From: Chrysochromulina parva | Lineage: Eukaryota > Haptophyta > Prymnesiales > Chrysochromulinaceae | Direction of reading: 5' to 3' | DNA: 22,990 nucleotides | NCBI GenBank assembly: GCA_002887195.1 | Contig: PJAB01000622.1 | Coordinates: 1-22,990 of the forward strand | In this document: positions 15,559-22,990 of the stretch, in pieces | Position numbering within the stretch: the stretch's first letter is position 1 | Layout of the letters: every line of letters starts with the position of its first letter | The notes under the pieces: model-generated | What the model was told of the DNA's origin: nothing | Databases searched by the model: none | What the model saw: only the letters and a program-made list of their open reading frames with translations | Program-made: the position numbers and the translations under genes

Positions 15559-18500
15559 ATGGGCTGCACGTGCTCCCAGCCCAACGAGGCCGGTGCTCGC
15601 ATGGCGGCCACTTCCAGCACCAAATTCTTCCATGGACAGAAGCGGAAGATGAGCAGAACACGCCGCATCGCCGTGCGGTGCGTGCAAGCACCACTCTGTG
15701 CCGCTAACCGCGGACCGCCCGCGGCGCACCCGACCCGGTGGCAGCGGCCTAACTGCGATGCTTGCTGAGCCTGCCGCGATCGCGCAGGGTGGAGACCAAC
15801 GATGATATGTCCTATGAGGATATGCACATGGAGGCGGTCTCTAAAACGGATGAAGAGCGAGCATTCATCACAAAGGCCATCAAGAAGAACGAGATCTTCG
15901 AGCAGTATGCACCGCCAGCGCGCGCAAAGCACGCATCACCACACCTTCACTGGTGCTCTGCAACACCACAACTACGCTCACGCGGCTTTTGCGGCGGCTG
16001 CCGTCTCTCGCGTGCGCAGTCTGACGGATGATCAGGTCTCCTTCATGATTCGTGGATTCACGAGGCTCGAAATCCCAGAGGGTGAGCTTGTAATCTCCCA
16101 GGGTGAGGCGGGCGACCACTTCTACATCGTCGTCAGCGGTCGTTACGAGGCGTCGCTCTCGCAGCTCAGCGGTGAGGTCGTGGCCGAGTACGGCGGTGCC
16201 GATTCCTTTGGCGAGCTCGCGCTGCTGTACAATGCGCCGCGTGCCGCCACGATCAGGTGCACCGCAGGCGCGCCGGGCGGGCTGGCGAGCGGGCTACATG
16301 GCGGGGTGCTCTGGGCACTCGAGCGCAAGCGCTTTCGCCACGTGATGGTTCACACGAACGCGTCCTCGCTCGCGTCGAAAGCCGAGCACTTCCTCAAGAG
16401 CGTGCCCATGCTCTCCGCCCTGACAGACGCGCAGGTGGGATGGGAGGCGCCCTCTCTGAGTGCTACACCTGCTTGATGCATGCCTCTCTGAGTGCTCTCG
16501 CCCTCCCTCCACAATGATTGCGGATGGGCCTCTCTGAGTGCTCTCTGATAGAACAGATGGAACGCGGATGGCCCTCTCTGAGTGCGCTCGCCCTCCCTCC
16601 ACTATACACAGCGGCATGCTCTCGCGGATGTGATGGACGAGGTTCGTTACTCCGACGGCGAGTACCTGGTCACGATGGGTGAGGTGGCGGACGCGCTCTT
16701 CTTCATCAAGTCGGGCGAGGTACGCTGCTCGACCTGATTGCATGCTGATTGCCTCCCTCATCTCGAGCGCTCCGCGCTCTTCTTCATCAAGTCGGGCGAG
16801 GTGCATGCGCATGTGTAGCGCGTGTGTGGCACACCACCAAGCGCCACACATACACATATGCCCCGCGAGCCGCGAGCGACTGTTCTACCACAGACTGATC
16901 AGAACACTGATTCTGCCGCTGATTGCGACCAGGTGGCATGCCATCAAGGCCGAGCTTCACGTGCGGGCGACATACTGCGCATGAAGACTGGGGACGTCTT
17001 CGGCGAGTCGTTCCTCGAGCCGACGGCAGAGGACGCGGTGCGCAAGGCGAACGTGGTGGCGGTCGGGCCGGTGACGGTGCTCAGGCTGACAGCGATGGCG
17101 TTCAGGGAGCAGCTGGGCAACTTGCAGGTCAGATGACCGCCAAAGATGGTCGCTGATGGCATCTCATTCTGACTGATAGAGGCTGTGATAGCCACTGATT
17201 GAGACCGAGAGTGCCTCTGCTCAACGCGCGCTCGTGAGTGCTACCTGTTACAGGAAGTCGTCAACCAGAACTTCAAGCGCAAGGTACTCGAGGGGGTCGA
17301 GATCGAACACGTCAAACTCCTCGACCAACTGTCGCACGACCAGCAGGGTGACTTTCTCAACAAGCTGCAGGAGAAGATCATTCCCCCCGGCGGCCGTTGC
17401 ATCACGCAGGGCAACGAGAACGACACCTTCTTCGTCATCAAGACGGGTGTGGCGCGCGTACTCCTCGACCGTGGCATCCAGGGCATGTGCAGCGGGCCGC
17501 TCGAGATTGTGACCCTCACAACGGGTAAGTTCTTCGGCGAGCGGGCGCTGCTCAAGTCGGAGCCGGCCTCGGCCACCATCCAGGCCGCCGGAGACCAGCC
17601 CCTCGTGTGCTACACGTGCGACCGCGACACATTCACCGCGGTACTCGGTCCACTCCAATCGCTCATCGATAAGGAGATGCAGAAGCGCGACAAGGCGCTC
17701 AATCGCCCCGACGCTCCCAAATTTGGCGATTTGGAGCTTCGACGGATCTTGGGCGTGGGTACGTTTGGGCGTGTGAAGCTTGTGGTGCACAAGAAGACGG
17801 GCGAGACGTATGCGCTCAAATGCATGCGTAAGGCACAGGTAGTCGCCATGAGGCAGCAGGCGCACGTGCTATTGGAGAAGGAGATTCTGTCGAGGATGGA
17901 GCATCCGTTCATCCTCAAGCTCGTGCAGACCTACCAGGTGAGTGCCGATTACTTCTCCAGCACACATCTCCCATTTCCACGCAACTGATTGGACCTAAGA
18001 TTGAACCACTGATCTTGTGGGATGGAACGTCAGCACTGACCTTGTGGCTGCCGCTGTGTGAGTGTGCGCCAGGACGAGGGAGAGCTCTACATGCTCGAAG
18101 AGCTCGCCCTGGGTGGCGAGCTCTTCTCCGTGCTCGCGAAGCGCGCGCCGCTCTTCGACGGGTACGCCCAATTCTACATTGCGTCGGTCGTCTCGATGTT
18201 CTCGTACATGCACTCGCTCAGGGTCGTCTACCGCGATCTCAAGCCCGAGAACTTGCTCCTCGATGCACAGGGCTACCTCAAACTTGTGGATTTTGGCTTT
18301 GCGAAGGTCCTCGTCGACCGCACGTGGACGCTCTGCGGCACCCCCGAGTATCTCGCGCCCGAGATCGTCCTCAACAAGGGACACGGATTCGCGGCCGACT
18401 GGTGGTGCGTCGGCATCCTCGCGTTCGAGTGCCTCACGGGTACCACCCCCTTTGTCTCGAACGACCCGATGGAGGCCTACCGAAAGATCGTCAAGGGCAG

Positions 18501-18810
18501 GGTGCCCTGGCCGGCCCAGCTTACGACGAATGCGCGCGACTTCATCGACCGGCTGCTGTGCGTGGATCCCTCGCACCGGCTCGGCTCGTTCAAGGGGGGC
18601 TCGAAGGATGTGAGGAATCACGGCTGGTTCGACGGCCTCGACTTCAAAAGCCTCGAGGCGAAACAGCTCGCGGCGCCCTACGTGCCGAAAATCAAGCACG
18701 CCCTCGACGACTCCAACTTCGACACGTATGTGGACGAGGGCGTCTTGGATTATCCGCAGGAGGACTTCCCCAGGGACATGTTCGAGGAGTTTGCGTATGA
18801 GTGGGTCTGA
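15559..18810 (+). CDS. PKG-like cyclic-nucleotide-binding AGC kinase, N-acylated, seven exons
   Basis: Exons are 15559-15677, 15788-15904, 16020-16434, 16612-16719, 16933-17127, 17254-17937 and 18073-18810, giving 791 residues. The start MGCTCSQPN fits N-myristoylation at Gly2 with palmitoylation at Cys3/Cys5, as in apicomplexan PKG. Three cNMP-binding folds follow. Domain 1 (about 75-215) has GEAGDHFYIVVSG and the phosphate-binding cassette FGELALLYNAPRAATI with Arg153. Domain 2 (about 217-318) has a degenerate cassette, GDVFGESFLEPTAEDAV. Domain 3 (about 319-470) has FGERALLKSEPASATI with Ala423 where Arg is usual. The kinase has GVGTFGRVK (about 485-493), Lys507 in ALK, YRDLKPEN (Asp601), DFGFAK (Asp619), LCGTPEYLAPE and a C-tail ending FEEFAYEWV. 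By family it should be a cyclic-nucleotide-activated membrane kinase. An ~11-residue Gly-rich insert lies in domain 1 at about 161-172. Which nucleotide binds is not shown. Confidence 0.85.
16435..16611 (+). repeat. PKG gene intron 3, dispersed CTCTCTGAGTGC repeats
   Basis: A 177-bp GT-AG intron with four copies of CCTCTCTGAGTGC (near 16450, 16485, 16529 and 16572). Two of them are followed by the longer shared run CTCGCCCTCCCTCCAC. A GCGGATGG word next to the copies resembles GCGGATGTGATGG of the following exon. Confidence 0.85.
16720..16932 (+). repeat. PKG gene intron 4, perfect copy of upstream exon end
   Basis: A 213-bp GT-AG intron. The last 27 bases of exon 4 (16693-16719, ending TCAAGTCGGGCGAG) recur identically at 16774-16800, 81 bp downstream, again followed by GT. 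The intron can thus be split into 16720-16800 (81 bp, GT...AG) and 16801-16932 (132 bp, GT...AG). Confidence 0.9.
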
Positions 18811-19968
18811 GCGCCTCTACATACAGTAGCAGGGGTCGATACCTTTGGTGCTTTGGCCAAGTTGATTTTGGCTTGATGATCTATTGATGATCTGGTTCAC
18901 TTGCACTTAAGAACGCCCCACGTTCATACTCGTAACACTCTCGACCGGACCATGAAGATGGACCAGACGAGTTAAGGAATGGGATGTGAGATGCGAAGGG
19001 AGACGCATCGGGCAGGAGACGATTTAGGGCGTTTTCGGGGGACGTGTCTGGTTCTCGAGGGTCCTGACGAGGGTCCACAGGGCGGTAGAACACTTCATGT
19101 CCGCATGCGTGCTGGAGAGCGATGTCTCATGTCATGAACCCATGCACGCTTGGTTGGTGTAAAGGACGTCGGCCACCGGAAATCAGTCCCTGTTCTATAG
19201 TAGCACGGGCTCTATTTTGGGACAAGCATTGCCGGACCGAAGCGAGTATTCTCTGCCCCCCTGCATCGCGCCGAAATCGCGCCGGTCGACTGGGAAAATC
19301 GAAAAATCCACACATACTCATTTCTCATACACACGCCGCGCGCCCGCGGACCCCTGATACGACGAGTCACAACACGCGCACGCGGCCGTGGAATTACACC
19401 AAATCCGAAACGGCTCACACCAGTGCTGCTCGTTCAGGTCACAAGATTTTCGCCCAAGATCGGGCCTACGACGTCTGACGACGGAGCCGAGTGGCGACCG
19501 GAGGGTGCCGATTTAAGAAGTCGAGCGGCCCGACAGCGCGCGCGACGGGCGATGGGCGCGCGGACGTCCAAGGACAGTTTACAGTCCACGCACATCACAA
19601 ACGAGTCCCAAGCGCTGCCCAGCCTGCTCGACGCTAGCTCGACGCCCCCCCGCTTAACGGCTCCGCTCGCCCAGCTCGCGTGCGCCACACCTGCCTCTGC
19701 CCTGCGCATGGCTGGTGCTGCCTGCCCTCGGATGGCGCGCACTTCCCGCCTGCTCGCCCCGCTCCCCTGACTTCGCGCCACGGTCAGCCTGCACACACTC
19801 CCTCGATCCGCCAGGTGCCCCAACCCCTCTCCCGGTCTGCAGGCGATGTGGGTACCTGACAGAGCGACCACCGTTGGTGCGCGCTGCGACGCGCACGCAA
19901 TGCGTCGCTAAGGCTCGTCATCAGACGAGTCGGGTGGCTCATAAGGAGGACCAGTGACTCATTATGAC
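18811..19968. other. Intergenic region between convergent genes, no gene recognised
   Basis: 1.16 kb between the PKG stop and the membrane-protein stop. Short open frames exist, for example a plus-strand frame from ATG 19552 starting MGARTSKDS, but their translations show no conserved pattern and overlap equally long frames on the other strand. I see no tRNA, tandem array or mobile element. It probably contains both 3' UTRs. Confidence 0.5.
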
Positions 19969-22692
19969 TCACTGGCCAATGTGGGCAGTGTTAGCGTTGG
20001 AGTCCGAAGGAGCCACCTGAATCTTTTTGCCCGATTTTGGTTTTGGTTGAGAAGGGCTCGCTGGCCTTGAACCCGATGGATGGCTCTGAGGGCTCTGCAG
20101 CTTAGAGCCGTTCTTCAAGCCCTCCATTAACTTCATGACGCGCGCTTCGGTCGCACTGATGACGGGAAGGATGTCTGATTTGTCCTTTGCGTTGGTGACG
20201 TTCACGTCCGGCTTCTCGAGGATATCATACATTTCCGTAGGCTTCTTTGTGGAGACCAGATCTTCAAGACCCTTGGCTGTCGTCTCGATCGTTGCGTTGT
20301 GGATGCAACTGATCGTGTAGCGACGCTCAGCCTTCGTCGTGGGCCGAAGCCGCCCATCGGATGTGACCGTCTGCATCGAGCACCACGCTTCCGTCAGCGT
20401 CCAGAACCTGGACGCGTACGACCCGTCGAGGAGAATGAGGACCTGCGCAGTCAGGTAGAAGTCGGTGATGCATTTGAGCATGAGGCTGAATTCGGCCTTC
20501 TCCTTGAGAGTCCGAGTGTCAATGCCACCTATTTTCTGGGGCATCGATGAATAGTCGAACCAGACCCACTTGATATCGGGGTGCTTTTCCAGATACGCCT
20601 TGATGGCCTGCAGTTGCACACCGTTGACATCGGGCCGACCAGGCTCTTCCCAGCGATGGCTCACGAAGAGGATTTCCTTGATGATGCCCTCGCCGTTGAA
20701 CGCGTCGATGAGACGGATTGTGATCTTTTCAAGGTGCCCAACGTCGCGCAGCTCCTGCATGGGAGGCAACGATCGGGTCTGGCAGTCGAGCACAACACGT
20801 GCAGGAACAAAATAGAAATATGGAGCCTCGTCGCTCCACTCGCACTCCATCTTCCCCGTCTTCTCGTTCTTTTTCATCTGCCTCATCTTCGTTTTGAGCT
20901 CGTCGATGGCTTTTTGCTCGTCTACTCGGCGCAGGCGCGATGCATATGTTTTGAAGAAGTCAAAGTTGAGCGCAACGGCGATGAGCACGTATACGAAGAT
21001 AGTAGCCCAAAAATCATAGAAAAGAAATGGTCCGTAGAAGTACAATGGCAGTTCCCGCGCCATCGAGTCGGTTCGGTCAAAGTAGGCAGCCGGGCGTGGC
21101 AGCCGCAGCAAAGGCACGAGAAGAAGGAGGCGCACGAATGCATAGAGTGCCGACACCAGCTGCGCAAGGCCCAGCATCATGGCGACGATCATATGGCGAG
21201 AGAGCAAATGCGCGTAGCCATTGGTTGGGCTTGCACGGCCAGTACCAAAGACGAGCAGCGAGATGAACAGCCACGCTAGACAACTGAAGAGGAGAACTTT
21301 AAATACGTCGATGCCCACAGCACGCAACATGGGCGTGTACTGCACGGCCTGGCACAGATCCTCGAACGAAGCGTAGCCGCAATTGGGCAGGGCCGGGCAG
21401 CTGGCATTGGCTGCAGTTGCCTCGAAGGCAGTCCAAAATGCATCCCGGTCCGTACAGGAGACATCGAGAGAGAGCTCAAAAAGGTAGTCAAAGTATCTTG
21501 GAATCACCACCCGCGACATTGCCGACTGACCATAGGTGGCGACGCAGACGCCGAAGATGGTGTGGATGCTGAGCCGATATGCTTGCTTGCTCACAAACGT
21601 CTGGTAAGCGACTTTTTGGTCGTATTGGTAGTCGATGATGGATCGCACAGTCTTTGTGACCATATACACAATCAGGAAGGCGATGGGCGTGCCGGCCAAA
21701 TACATCAGCACGAAGCCGCTCGAAGTGGTACCGGTAGTGTTGTAGAGTGCCGCGTACCCGAACACAGAGCAAAAAAACAAAGCAGCTTCAAAGGCCTTTG
21801 GCCACGACCAGATCCGTGGATCCCATTTCAAGAGACCCCGGAAATACTTCCAGAGACTCACGAGACACTCGTTCGGCGTCGGCTTGGGCCTCGCTTCTGT
21901 GGACTCTGTCGTGGGCATAGGCGTGTCATTGGGCGGTGGTGGCGCTGATGTGGAATCCTTCTTGGGCGCTTCTGCGGACTCTATCAGGCGCTTCTGTGGA
22001 CTCTGTCGTGAGCGTAAAACTGCCCATGGCCTCGTCCCTGGTGTAGATTTCTTCTTGGGCGCGTCTTTGTCCTTACTCTTCTTGAGACATTCTTTCACAC
22101 GCCCAATGACTGCTGCCTTGTCGCCGCTGACAGAGAGCCCTTCATCTTCGCAGAACGCCTTGAGCCATCCCAACGGGAAGCTTTCGAGCCGTTGCTCGTC
22201 GTAGGCGGTCAACCACTCTTGCAGGCTGTTGGGCCGTTTCTCTTCGATCTGCGCAACGAGAAGCGAAAGAATCCACAACGGAAGTGCAACCAACCCGACA
22301 AAGATCGCGAACATCTTCCCAGCATGGAGCTGTGTGAAAGACGCAGCAGGCAACCCCCATGCCGTGGAGGTGTCCTCATCGACTGCCTGCATGTGTTGAA
22401 CGGCTGAGAACACCAAGAAGGCGGGTGCTGGTACCGCCAGAAGGATGCGTGCCATTATTAAGACCCGGTGGCGCTTGTCTATTAAGACGTCCCGTACTTC
22501 GCCTCCGAAGCGGTACAACTTTCCATGCGATTGGCCTCGCGGTAAGAGACTTTGCGACCGTCTCCTCTCCTTCTCGGCCGTCGCCTCCTCGACCACCGCC
22601 TTCTTGGGCGTTGGTCCCTCTGGGACGTTTTGATCTGATTCGATGAGCGGGACTGTTGGATCTGCTTGTACTTGATCTTCTTCTTGTCCCAT
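19969..22692 (-). CDS. Polytopic membrane protein with SAP-like motif and HET/TIR-like C-terminal domain
   Basis: An intronless frame of 907 residues. It is open upstream to GTG 22758; I chose the first ATG at 22692 (MGQEEDQVQADP). Hydrophobic spans lie at about 78-100 and 128-149, then a cytosolic loop with a SAP-like helix-extended-helix, LGWLKAFCEDEGLSVSGDKA (about 174-193), and a Lys/Pro-rich linker. More spans follow at about 300-318, 326-350, 372-392, 464-484, 500-530 and 552-580, so about eight in all. A charged coiled-coil segment (about 590-612) precedes a soluble domain with EILFVSHRWEEPGRPD (about 673-688), KWVWFDYSSMPQK (about 708-720), LTAQVLILLDGSYASRFWTL and TEAWCSM. The SHRWE, WFDYSSMPQ and RFWTLTEAW series resembles HET-type and TIR-like domains of immune or signalling proteins; I assign this by pattern only. 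The C-terminal tail is Ser/Pro/Lys-rich. Function unknown. Confidence 0.7.
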   Translation of the reverse strand: MGQEEDQVQADPTVPLIESDQNVPEGPTPKKAVVEEATAEKERRRSQSLLPRGQSHGKLYRFGGEVRDVLIDKRHRVLIMARILLAVPAPAFLVFSAVQHMQAVDEDTSTAWGLPAASFTQLHAGKMFAIFVGLVALPLWILSLLVAQIEEKRPNSLQEWLTAYDEQRLESFPLGWLKAFCEDEGLSVSGDKAAVIGRVKECLKKSKDKDAPKKKSTPGTRPWAVLRSRQSPQKRLIESAEAPKKDSTSAPPPPNDTPMPTTESTEARPKPTPNECLVSLWKYFRGLLKWDPRIWSWPKAFEAALFFCSVFGYAALYNTTGTTSSGFVLMYLAGTPIAFLIVYMVTKTVRSIIDYQYDQKVAYQTFVSKQAYRLSIHTIFGVCVATYGQSAMSRVVIPRYFDYLFELSLDVSCTDRDAFWTAFEATAANASCPALPNCGYASFEDLCQAVQYTPMLRAVGIDVFKVLLFSCLAWLFISLLVFGTGRASPTNGYAHLLSRHMIVAMMLGLAQLVSALYAFVRLLLLVPLLRLPRPAAYFDRTDSMARELPLYFYGPFLFYDFWATIFVYVLIAVALNFDFFKTYASRLRRVDEQKAIDELKTKMRQMKKNEKTGKMECEWSDEAPYFYFVPARVVLDCQTRSLPPMQELRDVGHLEKITIRLIDAFNGEGIIKEILFVSHRWEEPGRPDVNGVQLQAIKAYLEKHPDIKWVWFDYSSMPQKIGGIDTRTLKEKAEFSLMLKCITDFYLTAQVLILLDGSYASRFWTLTEAWCSMQTVTSDGRLRPTTKAERRYTISCIHNATIETTAKGLEDLVSTKKPTEMYDILEKPDVNVTNAKDKSDILPVISATEARVMKLMEGLKNGSKLQSPQSHPSGSRPASPSQPKPKSGKKIQVAPSDSNANTAHIGQ

Positions 22693-22990
22693 CTGCAACG
22701 AGGAGTGTACAAGATCGTGCGGACCGTTGTAGTGAACAATCGGTTCTGCACCGTTCACGCAGTGCGAACCCCGCTTGCTCGGCGGCTGTCAGTGAGGGAG
22801 GAGGTCGGAGAGGTCGCGCAAGGGACCTTGGTACAGTATGAGGGTCGTAGGAATCCTACGAGTTCAACTGACTGCCGCTTGACCCCAACAGTTAAGCGGC
22901 CGTGAACTCAACGTGTGATGAGACTGTTGGCAGAGCTACCACAGGGGCCCAACCAGGGGGAAGGGGTATTGGGCATATGGGGTACCGTGC
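22693..22990. other. 5' flank of the membrane-protein gene
   Basis: Under 300 bp to the window edge; it should hold the promoter and 5' UTR of the minus-strand gene. The imperfect inverted pair GTAGGAATCCTAC at 22847-22859 is a perfect palindrome (GTAGGA-T-TCCTAC around one centre base). No coding region recognised. Confidence 0.4.

Noticed and set aside
19552..19770. Plus-strand frame beginning MGARTSKDS as a small acylated protein
   Set aside because: There is no conserved content after the first residues, and equally long frames overlap on the other strand; not supportable without transcript data.
22693..22758. Upstream extension of the membrane protein to 22758
   Set aside because: The frame begins with GTG; the first ATG is at 22692.

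Overview
The window is nuclear DNA of a GC-rich unicellular eukaryote. It carries a PP4 catalytic subunit, an acylated cGMP-dependent-type kinase with several cNMP domains, a TTD14-like ATPase and short GT-AG introns. There are no bacterial operons or Shine-Dalgarno patterns. The gene set and the repeat-rich introns suggest a marine alga, most plausibly a haptophyte; a pelagophyte or other chromalveolate is not excluded. No rRNA, tRNA, CRISPR array or transposase gene was found.

Layout, left to right: (1) phosphoglycerate mutase, minus, 471-1301. (2) GxGYxYP-family putative glycoside hydrolase, minus, 5 exons, 1585-4034. (3) TTD14-like P-loop/CYTH protein, plus, 5 exons, 4108-6441, divergent from gene 2 across 73 bp. 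(4) A repeat-bearing spacer, 6442-7636. (5) A ~1,500-residue protein kinase with IQ motifs and a giant Pro/Ala/Gln-rich tail, minus, 3 exons, 7637-12469. (6) A small TPR protein, minus, 13012-13620. (7) PP4 catalytic subunit, plus, 2 exons, 13869-15005, divergent from gene 6. (8) An N-acylated PKG-like kinase, plus, 7 exons, 15559-18810. (9) A polytopic membrane protein with a SAP-like motif and a HET/TIR-like C-terminal domain, minus, 19969-22692, convergent with gene 8. Three genes (1, 5, 9) have open frames that run 5' of their first ATG from a GTG; I place their starts at the ATG.

Three signalling genes (two kinases and a phosphatase) lie close together, but nothing in the sequence shows that they share a pathway.

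The most remarkable content is in the introns. I placed 17 introns by GT-AG borders, reading frame and family alignment; 14 are phase 0. At least nine contain diverged copies of the adjoining exon ends. Two introns (5920-6159 and 11200-11446) are exact concatenations of three units, each beginning GT and ending AG, with zero-length exons between them. The seven introns whose spliced junction reads AG|GT all carry such duplications. The classically bordered introns of the PP4 gene and most PKG introns do not. This is what intron birth and growth by tandem duplication of AGGT-containing exon sequence should look like, and the internal AG|GT junctions have the form of recursive splice sites. Many introns also contain arrays of CTGATGAC-like words, always oriented with transcription, resembling multiplied branch-point motifs. 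A second intron-borne word family (GTGCTCACCACGGCGCC) recurs in two genes.
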